Positions 32,412 to 41,644 are shown, counted from the first letter of the stretch. The stretch is 42,152 nt of DNA from Stenotrophomonas sp. VV52 (GCF_002893095.1 NZ_KZ622865.1:8275-50426); one strand, 5' to 3'. The notes: generated by a model not told the origin, from the letters alone. A program made the numbers and translations.

Positions 32412-33854
32412 TCAGCTACCGCGCCGTCGACCGGCGCCGAGCTTGCGGGTGAGCGTGTTGCGGCCCATGCCCAGACGCGCGGCGGCTTCGGCTCGACGCC
32501 CGTGGGTGATCTGCAGGGCGGCTTCCAGCAACGCCTGGTCCACCCGCTCGCGCACCTGCGCGTGCAGTCCTTCGGCACCTTCGGCCAGGCGCTGCCGGGC
32601 CCAGGCCGAGAGCAGGCTTTCCCATTGGCCGGGGTCGCCGTGCGCGCGGCTGCGCGGCGCCTGGCCGCGATGCAGCGCACTGTCCACGTCGGCCACGCCG
32701 ATGGTGTCGGACGCGGCCAGCGCCGCCATGCGCCAGCACACGTTTTCCAGCTCGCGCACGTTGCCCGGCCAGTCATGCTCGCGCAGCGCCTGCAGGGCGG
32801 CAGCGGTGAGGCGCTTGGGCGGCGTGTCCAGCTTGTGCGCGGCGGCGGCCAGGAAGGTATCGGCCAGCTGCACGATGTCTTCGCGGCGCTCGCGCAGTGG
32901 CGGCAGGCGCAGCCGCACCACATCGAGCCGATGCAGCAGGTCGGCGCGGAACCGCCCCTGCGCCACCAGCGACTCCAGGTCCTGGTGGGTGGCGGCGATG
33001 ACCCGCACATCCACCCGGATCAGTTCGCGGCCGCCGACGCGGAAGAACTCGCCCTCGGCCAGCACGCGCAGCAGGCGGGTCTGGAGCGGCAACGGCATGT
33101 CGCCGATTTCGTCCAGGAACAGCGTGCCGCCATCGGCCTGCTCGAACCGCCCGACGTGGCGGCGCTGCGCCCCGGTGAACGCACCGGCCTCGTGGCCGAA
33201 CAGTTCGCTTTCCAGCAGTTCGGAAGGAATGGCGGCGGTGTTGAGCGCCACGAACGGGCCCTGCGCACGCGGCGACTCGTGATGCAGCGCGTGCGCCACC
33301 AGTTCCTTGCCGGTGCCGGTTTCGCCGTTGATCAGCACCGACAGCGGCGCCTGCGCCAGCCGACCGATGGCGCGGAACAGGGCACGCATGGCCGGGGTGT
33401 CGCCGACCAGCTGCGGGCGCTGGTCGGGGGTGGCTTCCACGGCGGGGGCGCTGCGTTCGGCCACGGCGATGTCCGGCGCCGGCAGCACGCGCTGGGCCAG
33501 CGCCACCGCGTCGTCCAGATCGAACGGCTTGGACAGGAATTCCTGCGCACCGCCGCGGAACGCGCCGGCAGTGCTGGCCACGTCGGTATAGGCCGACATC
33601 ACGATCACCGGCAGCTGCGGATGCGCGGCCTTGAGCTTGTCCAGCAGCACCAGGCCGTCGTCGCCGGGCATGCGCACGTCGGTGAACAGCAGGTCCGGCG
33701 GCGGCTGGCTGGCCAGCATCTCCAGCGCGGCGGCGGCGCCGTCGAATCCTTCCACCGCGTACCCGGCATCGCGCAGGGCGGTGCTCAGGACGAAGCGCAC
33801 GGCACGGTCGTCGTCGACGACCCAGACGCGCTGGGCCTGGCTGTCAGCCGCCAT
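32412..33854 (-). CDS. ntrC: NtrC nitrogen response regulator (sigma-54 activator)
   Basis: The 480-residue protein has a receiver domain (DDD at 14-16, D59 in TDVRMPG). The AAA+ domain has Walker A GETGTGKE and the sigma-54 contact loop GAFTGA. The Fis-type HTH is at the C-terminus (AARLGMGRNTLTRKL). It activates nitrogen-assimilation genes when phosphorylated by NtrB. Its start overlaps the end of ntrB by 11 bp, and AGGAG lies 8 bp upstream. The whole activator is present and intact. Confidence 0.95.
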   Translation of the reverse strand: MAADSQAQRVWVVDDDRAVRFVLSTALRDAGYAVEGFDGAAAALEMLASQPPPDLLFTDVRMPGDDGLVLLDKLKAAHPQLPVIVMSAYTDVASTAGAFRGGAQEFLSKPFDLDDAVALAQRVLPAPDIAVAERSAPAVEATPDQRPQLVGDTPAMRALFRAIGRLAQAPLSVLINGETGTGKELVAHALHHESPRAQGPFVALNTAAIPSELLESELFGHEAGAFTGAQRRHVGRFEQADGGTLFLDEIGDMPLPLQTRLLRVLAEGEFFRVGGRELIRVDVRVIAATHQDLESLVAQGRFRADLLHRLDVVRLRLPPLRERREDIVQLADTFLAAAAHKLDTPPKRLTAAALQALREHDWPGNVRELENVCWRMAALAASDTIGVADVDSALHRGQAPRSRAHGDPGQWESLLSAWARQRLAEGAEGLHAQVRERVDQALLEAALQITHGRRAEAAARLGMGRNTLTRKLGAGRRRGS

Positions 33855-34905
33855 GCGCGGTCTCCTCGTTTGCGGGAGTGCCCTGCCCGATCGGCAGCTG
33901 CACGGTGAATACGGTATGGCCCGGGCGCGAACGGTAGGTCAGCGTGCCCCGGTGTTCGCGTGCGACCTGCTGGGCCAGCGCCAGGCCGAGTCCGGTGCCT
34001 TCGGCACGGCCACTGACCAGCGGCAGGAACAGGTGTTCGGCCAGCGCTTCGGGTACGCCACGGCCGTCGTCGGCGATCTCGAGCCGCAGCGCCATGGCCT
34101 GAAGCTGGTCGCCGATGCGGACACCGTGTTCCACCCGGGTGCGCAACGTGACGGTTCCGGCACCGGCCTGGATCGCATTGCGCACCAGGTTCCACACCGC
34201 CTGGGTGAGGCGATCGGCGTCGCCGTCGAATTCGGGAATGCTGGGGTCGTAGTCGCGCTGCAGCCGGACCGCCCAGCCGCCTTCGCTTTCGGCCAGGCGC
34301 AGCACGCGCTCCAGCGAGGCGTGGATGTTGAGCGGCGCATGCGGCGCGGCCGGGGCCGGCGACAGCAGCTGTTCGAGCAGCCCGTTCAGGCGTTCGATCT
34401 CCGAGCCGATCAGCTCGATCAGTTCGCGCTCTTCGGGGTCGCGCTGGGTGCTGCGCCGGGCCAGCAGCTGGGCCGCGCCCTTCAGGCCGGCCAGCGGGTT
34501 GCGCAGCTCGTGGGCCAGGCCCTTGAGCGCGGCGCTGAGCGCGCTGGGCAGGGCCTGGGTAGGGTCCAGCCCGGGGAATTCGTCCACCGGGTGCGCTTCC
34601 AGCAGCCAGCCGTCGTCGTCGTGGCGGCTGACCCAGCCTTCGGCGAATCGCGGCGCCTCGCCCGGCAGCGCCAGAGCCAGTCGGTGCAGGCGCAGGGTGT
34701 CGCGTTCGCCACGTGCGAGGAAGTGGGCCAGGGCTTCGCCCTGCACCTCCAGCGAGGCCAGCGGCTGGCCCAGCAGGCGGCGGACGCTTACGCCCAGCCA
34801 GCGGGCGAACGCGGGATTGCAGCCGGTGACGCGGCCTTCGGCATCGGCCCAGGCCACCGGGGTGCCAAGGACATCAAGGGACGGGGACGGTGCTGCAGCG
34901 GTCAT
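33844..34905 (-). CDS. ntrB: NtrB nitrogen sensor histidine kinase
   Basis: The 353-residue cytosolic protein has a PAS domain (about 10-110). The phospho-accepting H132 lies in AHELRNPLAG, and the ATPase boxes are NLVRNAIQAG and DDGRGV, with GTGLGLALAQQ near the C-terminus. NtrB is controlled by PII and phosphorylates NtrC. The ATG at 34905 is directly preceded by an NtrC-box palindrome and lacks a separate ribosome site, so translation start and autoregulation overlap. No glnA, glnK or amtB lies beside it here; the upstream DNA is accessory. Confidence 0.93.
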   Translation of the reverse strand: MTAAAPSPSLDVLGTPVAWADAEGRVTGCNPAFARWLGVSVRRLLGQPLASLEVQGEALAHFLARGERDTLRLHRLALALPGEAPRFAEGWVSRHDDDGWLLEAHPVDEFPGLDPTQALPSALSAALKGLAHELRNPLAGLKGAAQLLARRSTQRDPEERELIELIGSEIERLNGLLEQLLSPAPAAPHAPLNIHASLERVLRLAESEGGWAVRLQRDYDPSIPEFDGDADRLTQAVWNLVRNAIQAGAGTVTLRTRVEHGVRIGDQLQAMALRLEIADDGRGVPEALAEHLFLPLVSGRAEGTGLGLALAQQVAREHRGTLTYRSRPGHTVFTVQLPIGQGTPANEETAHGG

Positions 34906-34922
34906 TGCACCAATGTAGTGCA
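34906..34922. promoter_or_regulatory. NtrC-binding box at the ntrB start codon
   Basis: TGCAC-N7-GTGCA matches the NtrC consensus TGCAC-N7-GTGCA exactly and lies base-adjacent to the ntrB ATG. In enterics an NtrC site at the glnL promoter represses it; the position here also suggests autorepression. No sigma-54 promoter is visible beside it. Confidence 0.75.
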
Positions 34923-35290
34923 AAACGGGGGGCAGGTGCTTGGGGCCGCGTGCCGCTGATGATGGACGCTTTGGCAAAGTCAGTGCTGTAGGCACCAACT
35001 ATGGCGAATCGCGTGAGTACGAACTATGCCGAACTGTAGTTTCAGGGCAGGTTCCCAGATTCGACAGTTCAGGGAACTGCGGAACCAGATGAGAGCGTAC
35101 GCCTGTTTGGCCAGCCAGGAACGCATTCGTGAGAATGAAGCGTTACGAGTAGCGGGCCATCTTAGGTGCCGAAGGCTAGCGCCCTTGCTCTGGCCCTCAG
35201 ATTGCCTCGGTTGCCGCTTCCGCAGCCTCGAGGCACTATCCAGTGGCGGCCGGCTTGGCTGCATGGAAGGCGCTCAGGGGGAGCGAAGAT
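34923..35290. other. Intergenic region between ntrB and the OLD gene
   Basis: I see no gene in these 368 bp. Frames in it lack ribosome sites and family motifs. A 6-bp hairpin (CAGTTC / GAACTG) lies at 35065-35079. This is the likely left boundary of the accessory segment. No integrase, direct repeat or tRNA was spotted. Confidence 0.5.
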
Positions 35291-37117
35291 ATGCGCTTGG
35301 AAGCAATCAGCATTACCAACTTTCGTTGCTATGGGGATGAGATCCGGGTCGAACTGGACGATTTGACTACTTTTGTCGGCCGGAACGACATCGGCAAGTC
35401 AGCGATTCTGGAAGCGCTGGAAATATTCTTCAACGCAGACGTGGTGGCCATGGAGCAGGGAGATGCTCATGTTCACAGCGTAGACAAGACCGTTTCGATC
35501 ACGTGTGAGTTCTCGGAGCTTCCGCCAACACTGACGTTAGACGCGGGGGCAGATACCACGTTGGCTGATGAGTATCTTTTGACCTTGGACGGCCGGCTGA
35601 AAATTCGTAAAACCTACGACTGCACCAGCAAGAAGCCATCCGCGGAAGTGCTGGTGCTTGCGTTTCACCCCACTGCGGCCAATTACGACAACCTGCTGGA
35701 ATTGAAGGAGAAGGAGCTCCAGAAGAGGGTGAAAGATCTTGGCTTGGCGGTTGCATTGAAGGGCAACCCTGGCATGCGCCGCGCACTTTGGGCGGCCGCT
35801 GGCGACCTCAAGCTTCAAGAGGTCGCGATCGCGGTCGGCAAGTCCAAGGAGGACGTCAAACGTATCTGGGACCAGATTGAGCCTCACTTGCCGATGTTCG
35901 CTCTCTTCCAAAGTGATCGGAGCAGTCGGGACTCGGACAGCGAGGTCCAAAGCCCGATGAAGGCAGCCGTCGCTGCTGCCATTGCAGAGGTCCAAGATGA
36001 CATTGCTCGAATCCAAACAAAGGTTCGCGAGAAGGCCGAAGAGATTGCGAAGAACACGCACAGAGCTTTGACCACGATCGATCCCAACCTTGCCAGCGAA
36101 CTTACACCAGAGTTCAGCCCTCCCACCGCCGCCAAGTGGCAGGGACTGTTTTCGCTCGGCTTGAGCACCGACGATGGCATACCGTTGAATAAGCGAGGCA
36201 GCGGCGTCAGGCGGCTTGTGCTGGTGAGCTTCTTCAAAGCCGAAGCGGAGCGACGGCTCAAAACCAGCACCAAGCGCAGCATCATCTACGCGATCGAGGA
36301 GCCAGAGACTGCTCAGCACCCCAGCAACCAACGGATTCTCATCGACTCCTTCAAGGTGTTGTCAGAAGACCCCGGCTGTCAGGTCATATTGACCACTCAC
36401 AGTCCCGGATTTGCCTCGGCGCTACCCCAGCAGAGCATTCGTTACATCTCTCGCCACTCCGACACGAAAAAGCCGCAGGTTGAGTCGGGGGTCGACGTGT
36501 TCGGTAAGGTGGCTGAAGCATTGGGCGTAACGCCTGACAGCCGGGTCCAGGTACTAGTGTGCGTCGAAGGTCCAACCGATGTACTAGCCTTGAAAGCCCT
36601 TTCCAAAGCGCTCCACGAGGTCGACTCCAACCTGCCAAATCTTTCATCCGATGAGCGACTGGCATTTGTTGTCCTGGGCGGTGGAACGCTGGAGCACTGG
36701 GTCAATCACCACTACCTGCGGGGCCTAGGCAAGCAGGAGGTGCACATCTACGACGGCGATGTCCCGGCATATGCCCTAAGCGCGCAGCAGGTCAATGACC
36801 GTGGGGACGGGTCATGGGCTGTCGTCACAACCAAGCATGAGATTGAGAGCTACTTGCACAAGGACGCAATTGCGCTCGCGTTCGGATTTGAGATTGAAGT
36901 CACTGATCACCCCATGGCGGGCAAAGCTGTTCCAAAGGTCTTCGGGGAGGCTTTTGTCGCCCACGCCGGCGTAGGCAGTCCGCTTAAAGACTCCAACGCC
37001 AAGAGAAAGTTGGCTCAGCATGCGTTCCCTTGCATGACAGCAGCCATGTTGGAAGAGCGTGATCCCGATGGCGAAGTTCGTGGTTGGATGCGTCGGCTAG
37101 GCGAGATGTTGGCTTAA
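35291..37117 (+). CDS. OLD-family ATP-dependent nuclease (ABC ATPase plus TOPRIM)
   Basis: The ATG at 35291 follows AGGGGGAGCG. The 608-residue protein starts MRLEAISITNFRCYGDEI. Walker A is GRNDIGKS (30-37), the signature-like segment is NKRGSGVRRLV, Walker B is IIYAIEEPETAQHP (about 335-348), and the H-loop is ILTTHSP. The TOPRIM nuclease part has VCVEGPTDV (about 423) and the DxD motif YDGD (about 486). Standalone OLD proteins such as P2 Old interfere with phages; this one has no gajB-type helicase beside it, so it fits class 1. Its GC content is visibly lower than that of the flanks. The DNA substrate is unknown. Confidence 0.85.
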   Translation: MRLEAISITNFRCYGDEIRVELDDLTTFVGRNDIGKSAILEALEIFFNADVVAMEQGDAHVHSVDKTVSITCEFSELPPTLTLDAGADTTLADEYLLTLDGRLKIRKTYDCTSKKPSAEVLVLAFHPTAANYDNLLELKEKELQKRVKDLGLAVALKGNPGMRRALWAAAGDLKLQEVAIAVGKSKEDVKRIWDQIEPHLPMFALFQSDRSSRDSDSEVQSPMKAAVAAAIAEVQDDIARIQTKVREKAEEIAKNTHRALTTIDPNLASELTPEFSPPTAAKWQGLFSLGLSTDDGIPLNKRGSGVRRLVLVSFFKAEAERRLKTSTKRSIIYAIEEPETAQHPSNQRILIDSFKVLSEDPGCQVILTTHSPGFASALPQQSIRYISRHSDTKKPQVESGVDVFGKVAEALGVTPDSRVQVLVCVEGPTDVLALKALSKALHEVDSNLPNLSSDERLAFVVLGGGTLEHWVNHHYLRGLGKQEVHIYDGDVPAYALSAQQVNDRGDGSWAVVTTKHEIESYLHKDAIALAFGFEIEVTDHPMAGKAVPKVFGEAFVAHAGVGSPLKDSNAKRKLAQHAFPCMTAAMLEERDPDGEVRGWMRRLGEMLA

Positions 37118-37281
37118 ATGCCCCTTTGGGTCGGAAACTGGCCTTCGTTACCACCGGTAAGAGTCCGTAGATCCAGCATTGGACATCTGCTCCCCAAGCC
37201 TAAGCTTTGGGCAAATGCCCCCTTCCGGCCACAAGCGGACCAGGTTGCGCTGCCGAAACGCTCCTGACCGTCCTGGCGGCG

Positions 37282-38484
37282 CTATTCCGTCACCGCCCAA
37301 CCCGCTACGGCAGTCAGCAACACGACCAGGACCGGCGGAGCACGCGCAACGACCAGTAGCCCAAACGCAGCCAGTGCCATCGCGACATCCCACCGGTCAT
37401 GGATCGCGCTTGTCCACACCGGGTCATACAACGCCGCCAGCAGGATGCCGACCACCCCGGCATTGACGCCTGCAATCGAAGCTTGGAGATCCTTGCGGTG
37501 GCGCAGGGACTCCCAGAACGGCAGCACCCCCACGAGCACAAGAAGGGCTGGCAGGAAAATGACCACCAACAGCGCAAGGCCGCCTGCCCAGCCACCCAGC
37601 GGCCCCTCGGCCATAGCCCCCAGATACGCTGCAAAGGAGAAGAGAGGGCCCGGCATTGCCTGCGCCGCACCGTAGCCGGCCAGGAGATCCGCCGTGCTCA
37701 CGGTGCCGCTCTGGACGACCGCGGTCTGCAGCAGCGGCAGCACGACATGGCCGCCGCCGAAGACCAAGGCGCCAGCGCGGTACACACCCTCCATCAGCGC
37801 GGCCAAGGGGGAGCCGCTAGCCACCGCCCACAAGGGCAGCAGAACAAGCGGCAGGACCAGTAGCACTAGTGCCACCGCGCCGGTTCTTCGCGAGACGGAA
37901 TAGCCGCAGTCTGATTGGCCGGACGCCGGTTCGATATTCAGTATCCAGCGACCGAGCAGTCCGCTGGCGATGATCACCACGATCTGGCCGGCGATCGAGG
38001 GCATGGACAAGGTCAACACAGCCGCAAAGACCGCCATCGCTGCCCGTAAACGATCCGGGCACAGGGATCTGGCCATTCCCCATACTGCTTGGGCCACCAC
38101 AGCAACTGCCACGATCTTCAGGCCATGCAGCCAGCCGGATTCAATGATGGCCTGGTATTTGGCAACGCCCGAAGCGAAGAGGATCATCAGCACGGCCGAC
38201 GGCAGCGTAAAGCCGGCCCAAGCGGCCAACAGGCCAGGCCAGCCGGCGCGACGCAAGCCCAGCGCCATGCCTACCTGGCTGCTGGCCGGGCCTGGCAGTA
38301 ACTGACACAGGGCCACCAGATCGGAGTAGCTACAGTCCGTCAGCCAACGGCGGCGTTCGACGAACTCGAGACGGAAGTAGCTCAGGTGGGCGATTGGACC
38401 GCCAAACGACGTCAGCCCCAGTCGCAGGAACACCAGGAAGACGCGCCATGCGCTGTCGCTTGTCGTGGGATTCAGCGCCGACAT
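37282..38484 (-). CDS. chrA: Chromate transporter
   Basis: The 400-residue membrane protein is a full-length two-domain CHR protein. The N half has LRLGLTSFGGPIAHLSYFR and LCQLLPGPASSQVGMALG, and the C half FGGGHVVLPLL and GYGAAQAMPGPLFSFAAYLG. It exports chromate by proton-motive force. AGGAGGT lies 7 bp before the ATG, a very strong site. It follows arsC by 54 bp, so it looks like the last gene of the leftward ars unit. It is convergent with the OLD gene; the 164-bp gap shows no terminator. Confidence 0.92.
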   Translation of the reverse strand: MSALNPTTSDSAWRVFLVFLRLGLTSFGGPIAHLSYFRLEFVERRRWLTDCSYSDLVALCQLLPGPASSQVGMALGLRRAGWPGLLAAWAGFTLPSAVLMILFASGVAKYQAIIESGWLHGLKIVAVAVVAQAVWGMARSLCPDRLRAAMAVFAAVLTLSMPSIAGQIVVIIASGLLGRWILNIEPASGQSDCGYSVSRRTGAVALVLLVLPLVLLPLWAVASGSPLAALMEGVYRAGALVFGGGHVVLPLLQTAVVQSGTVSTADLLAGYGAAQAMPGPLFSFAAYLGAMAEGPLGGWAGGLALLVVIFLPALLVLVGVLPFWESLRHRKDLQASIAGVNAGVVGILLAALYDPVWTSAIHDRWDVAMALAAFGLLVVARAPPVLVVLLTAVAGWAVTE

Positions 38485-38538
38485 GGGGCATGACCTCCTG
38501 TGGTTCTCAGCGGTGGCAAGCCAAGCCTGGCAATGGGA

Positions 38539-38958
38539 TCACGGCGTCGAGCTTCCCGGGTGCCCGGTCACCAACTCTCCATCTTCCTTTCGGAACGGTC
38601 CGGGCAGCGGCGGCAGGATCTCCAGTACCACTTCCGAAGGCCGACACAGACGAGTACCCCTATCGGTCTGTACGAAAGGACGATTGATGAGTATCGGGTG
38701 CGCCAGCATCGCATCAAGCAGCGCTTCCTCGCTCAGTGCTGCGTCGCCTAGCCCGAGTTCGTCATACGGCGTTCCCTTCTGCCGGATGGCATCGCGCACG
38801 CTCAATCCCGCCGCCGCAATGAGATCGACCAGGCGCGCACGGCTGGGTGGGTTGGCCAGGTAGTCGATCACTTCCGGCTCGATCCCGGCAAAGCGGATCA
38901 GCGCTAGGGCATTGCGCGAGGTGCCGCACTTTGGGTTGTGATAGATGACAGCGTTCAC
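38539..38958 (-). CDS. arsC: Arsenate reductase, glutaredoxin-dependent type
   Basis: The 139-residue protein starts [20 protein letters not shown] with catalytic C11. It continues with the R773-ArsC segments [25 protein letters not shown] and TRLCRPSE (Arg residues around the active site). It reduces arsenate to arsenite with glutathione and glutaredoxin. Its ATG overlaps the end of arsH by 4 bp (ATGA), which suggests coupling. A second, unrelated arsenate reductase is found across the divergent promoter. Confidence 0.93.
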   Translation of the reverse strand: MNAVIYHNPKCGTSRNALALIRFAGIEPEVIDYLANPPSRARLVDLIAAAGLSVRDAIRQKGTPYDELGLGDAALSEEALLDAMLAHPILINRPFVQTDRGTRLCRPSEVVLEILPPLPGPFRKEDGELVTGHPGSSTP

Positions 38959-39695
38959 GCACTTTCCTTCTGGTTCAAAACGGTCTCCACCACGCCTGCG
39001 GCAGCGGCCAGCGCCGCTGCCTCGACGGCCCCCTTGCGCTCGCTGTAGCGGTCCACCAGGTAGTCACTACGCCCGCGCACCAGCAGGGTGAACTTGACCA
39101 GTTCCTCCATCACGTCCACCACGCGATCGTAGTACGCCGAAGGCTTCATTCGACCGTCGTCATCGAACTCCTGCCAGGCTTTGGCCACCGAGGACTGGTT
39201 GGGAATTGTCACCATCCGCATCCACCGGCCGAGCACGCGCAGCGCGTTGACCACGTTGAACGACTGGGAACCGCCGCAGACCTGCATCACGGCCAACGTA
39301 CGGCCCTGGGTGGGGCGAACGCTGCCCTCTTCGAGCGGCAGCCAGTCGATCTGGTTCTTGAATACCGCCGTAAGGGTGCCGTGGCGTTCCGGGCTGACCC
39401 ACACATGTCCTTCCGACCACAGCGAGGCCTGGCGCAGCTCCTGCACCTTTGGGTGGCTGGCTGGCACCGAGTCAAGCATCGGCAGCTCATGTGGATCGAA
39501 CAGGCGGGCTTCCGCCCCAAGCTGCTCCAGCAGCCGCTGCGCCTCCAGCGCCAGCTTGCGACTGAACGACTGCGGCCGCAGCGACCCGTACAGGATCAGG
39601 ATGCGTGGCCGGTGTGGCTGCGCGGCCGGATCATTGAGCTTGGCGGCCGTGGGAATGTCCATGGCACCCGGGACCACGTTGGGGATCTGCTGCAC
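38955..39695 (-). CDS. arsH: ArsH NADPH-dependent flavin reductase
   Basis: The 246-residue protein has the FMN-binding [13 protein letters not shown] loop and the ArsH block [40 protein letters not shown] and [20 protein letters not shown]. ArsH oxidises trivalent organoarsenicals and protects against them. The start is a GTG at 39695 with ACAGGACA upstream, 24 bp from the predicted transcription start; an ATG at 39662 is the alternative. It is first in the leftward unit, divergent from arsR. Confidence 0.92.
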   Translation of the reverse strand: MQQIPNVVPGAMDIPTAAKLNDPAAQPHRPRILILYGSLRPQSFSRKLALEAQRLLEQLGAEARLFDPHELPMLDSVPASHPKVQELRQASLWSEGHVWVSPERHGTLTAVFKNQIDWLPLEEGSVRPTQGRTLAVMQVCGGSQSFNVVNALRVLGRWMRMVTIPNQSSVAKAWQEFDDDGRMKPSAYYDRVVDVMEELVKFTLLVRGRSDYLVDRYSERKGAVEAAALAAAAGVVETVLNQKESA

Positions 39696-39700
39696 GGGGG

Positions 39701-39729
39701 TTGTCCTGTCATTTCGCTTCCATTATTCT
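39701..39729 (+). promoter_or_regulatory. arsR promoter (leaderless)
   Basis: TTGTCC (39701-39706) and TATTCT (39724-39729) are 17 bp apart. The expected start of transcription is about 39736, the A of the arsR ATG. No ribosome site precedes the ATG, which agrees with a leaderless mRNA. Confidence 0.6.
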
Positions 39730-39739
39730 AGAATCATGG
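39720..39739. promoter_or_regulatory. ArsR operator shared by both ars units
   Basis: CCAT-T-ATTCTAGAAT-C-ATGG is a 20-bp inverted repeat with one mismatched pair. It contains the arsR -10 on the plus strand and a TAGAAT -10 on the minus strand (39730-39725, 5/6), and it covers the arsR ATG. One ArsR dimer could block both directions. Confidence 0.7.
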
Positions 39740-40050
39740 AACATAAGAACGCAACCCACGCCTTGGCAGCCCTGGGTCATGCCACCCGCCTGTCGATCTT
39801 CCGTCTTCTGGTTCAGGCGGGCAGCGCCGGCAAGCTGGCCGGCGACATTGCCCAAGCCCTCTCTTTGCCTGGCGCCACGCTCTCCTTCCACCTGAAGGAA
39901 CTGCTGGCTGCGGGACTGATCAGCGCCGAGCAACGTGGCCGGACCATCTGCTACCGGGCCGAGTTCGTGGCGATGAACGCGCTGGTGGCCTACCTCACCG
40001 AAAACTGCTGTGCCGACGAACAGGCCTGTGAACGCCCCGCAGGCTGCTGA
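39736..40050 (+). CDS. arsR: ArsR arsenite-responsive repressor
   Basis: The 104-residue protein starts MEHKNATHALAALGHATRLS. A winged helix follows with GDIAQALSLPGATLSFHLKE as recognition region. The metal site is C-terminal: C91, C92 and C98 have the same spacing as C95, C96 and C102 of the Acidithiobacillus ferrooxidans ArsR, while the classic ELCVCDL site in the DNA-binding helix is missing. A further C104 is the last residue. It should release the shared operator on binding As(III). The ATG has no ribosome site; see the promoter entry. Confidence 0.92.
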   Translation: MEHKNATHALAALGHATRLSIFRLLVQAGSAGKLAGDIAQALSLPGATLSFHLKELLAAGLISAEQRGRTICYRAEFVAMNALVAYLTENCCADEQACERPAGC

Positions 40051-40073
40051 CCCCTTACCCAGAGATCGCCAAA

Positions 40074-40565
40074 ATGACCCGTCGTGTTCTGTTCCTTTGT
40101 ACCGGCAATTCCGCGCGCAGCGTGTTGGCCGAATCAACCCTGAAAAAGTGGGGCGAAGGCCGCTATCAGTCCTTCAGTGCAGGCAGCCAGCCAGCCGGTC
40201 GGGTCAATCCGTTCGCCATTGCCCAATTGCAGCGCGAGGGCTTCCCGGTGGAGGGCCTGCGCAGCAAGTCCTGGGACGAATTTGCTGAAGCGGATGCTGC
40301 TGCCATGGATCTTATCGTCACCGTGTGCGACAGCGCGGCCGCCGAGGCGTGCCCGGTTGTGTTTGGCGATTTCGTGCGCGTGCACTGGGGCCTGTTCGAC
40401 CCGGCCGGTGTGGAAGGCTCGGATGCACAGAAGGCTGAAGCGTTCGACAGGGCGCATCAGATCATCAAAGCCCGCCTGAAGGCTTTCCTGGAGATTCCTG
40501 ACGGGACATGGGATGACCGTGAAGCCCTCCAGGCCCAGCTTGAACCGATTGCGCAGATCAACTGA
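40074..40565 (+). CDS. arsC: Arsenate reductase, LMW-phosphatase type
   Basis: The 163-residue protein starts [20 protein letters not shown]. The P-loop CTGNSAR (C9, R15) is that of low-molecular-weight tyrosine phosphatases. Further cysteines lie in [14 protein letters not shown], as in proteobacterial reductases of this family. It is 23 bp after arsR and 20 bp before the arsenite exporter. It is not homologous to the reductase at 38539. The thiol partner may be thioredoxin, supported by trxB in the same unit, but this is an inference. Confidence 0.92.
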   Translation: MTRRVLFLCTGNSARSVLAESTLKKWGEGRYQSFSAGSQPAGRVNPFAIAQLQREGFPVEGLRSKSWDEFAEADAAAMDLIVTVCDSAAAEACPVVFGDFVRVHWGLFDPAGVEGSDAQKAEAFDRAHQIIKARLKAFLEIPDGTWDDREALQAQLEPIAQIN

Positions 40566-40585
40566 CCATCCTCCCGGAAGCCCCC

Positions 40586-41644
40586 ATGACCACTGACACC
40601 TCCCGCCTGTCGTTTCTGGACCGGTACCTGACGCTGTGGATCTTCGCCGCCATGGCGCTCGGCGTCGGCCTGGGCGCGATGCTCGAAGGCGTGCCCAGCG
40701 CGTTGAACAGCCTTTCCGTAGGGTCGACCAACATCCCAATCGCCATTGGCCTGATCCTGATGATGTACCCGCCGCTGGCCAAGGTGAAGTACGAGGAACT
40801 GCCCACCGTCTTTGCCGACAAGCGCGTGCTGATGCTCTCGCTGCTGCAGAACTGGATCGTGGGCCCGTTCCTGATGTTCGGCCTGGCGGTGCTGTTCCTG
40901 CGCGACTACCCCGAGTACATGACCGGCCTGATCCTGATCGGCCTGGCGCGCTGCATCGCCATGGTGCTGGTGTGGAACCAGCTCGCCCGCGGCGACGGCC
41001 AGTACGTGGCCGGCCTGGTGGCATTCAACTCGATCTTCCAGATTGCGCTGTTCAGCGTCTACGCGTGGTTCTTTCTTTCGTGGTTGCCGCCGGTGTTCGG
41101 ACTGCAGGGCAGCGTCATCGATGTCAGCGTCTGGACCATCGCAGAGGCGGTTCTGATCTACCTGGGCATCCCGTTCCTGGCCGGTTTCCTCACCAGTCGA
41201 TGGCTGAAGGCGCGCAAGAGCGTGCAGTGGTATGAAGAGAAGTTCCTGCCTGCCATCAGCCCGATAACGCTCGCCGCACTACTGTTCACCATCGTGGCGA
41301 TGTTCAGCCTGAAAGGCGGTGACGTACTGCGGATTCCCATGGACGCGGTGCGCATCGCGATCCCGCTGACGTTGTACTTCATCATCCAGTTCGTCATCAG
41401 CTTCTTCATGGGCAAGCTGATCGCCAAGGATTATCCACGCACCACTGCGATCGCGTTCACCGCGGCAGGCAACAACTTCGAACTGGCCATCGCGGTAGCC
41501 ATCGCGGCCTTCGGCCTGGCCTCGCCGGTCGCCTTCGCCGCCGTCATCGGCCCGCTGGTGGAAGTGCCGGTACTGATCCTGCTGGTCCATGTCGCCCTGC
41601 GGCTGGGCAAGCGCTACTTTCCTGCCGACGCACGGAGCCGCTGA
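40586..41644 (+). CDS. acr3: Arsenite efflux transporter, ACR3 type
   Basis: The 352-residue membrane protein has about ten helices. ACR3 hallmarks are [40 protein letters not shown] with the conserved cysteine C123, and [20 protein letters not shown] with the conserved Glu. It exports arsenite by proton motive force without an ArsA ATPase. It lies 20 bp after arsC and 3 bp before trxB, so all four genes are likely one operon. Confidence 0.95.
   Translation: MTTDTSRLSFLDRYLTLWIFAAMALGVGLGAMLEGVPSALNSLSVGSTNIPIAIGLILMMYPPLAKVKYEELPTVFADKRVLMLSLLQNWIVGPFLMFGLAVLFLRDYPEYMTGLILIGLARCIAMVLVWNQLARGDGQYVAGLVAFNSIFQIALFSVYAWFFLSWLPPVFGLQGSVIDVSVWTIAEAVLIYLGIPFLAGFLTSRWLKARKSVQWYEEKFLPAISPITLAALLFTIVAMFSLKGGDVLRIPMDAVRIAIPLTLYFIIQFVISFFMGKLIAKDYPRTTAIAFTAAGNNFELAIAVAIAAFGLASPVAFAAVIGPLVEVPVLILLVHVALRLGKRYFPADARSR

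Noticed and set aside
32367..33908. 513-codon open frame on the plus strand opposite ntrC
   Set aside because: It lies antisense to a complete NtrC with AAA+ and HTH motifs.
35291..38484. A Gabija-type or other two-gene defence system
   Set aside because: No UvrD-like helicase or other partner lies next to the OLD gene; the convergent neighbour is chrA.
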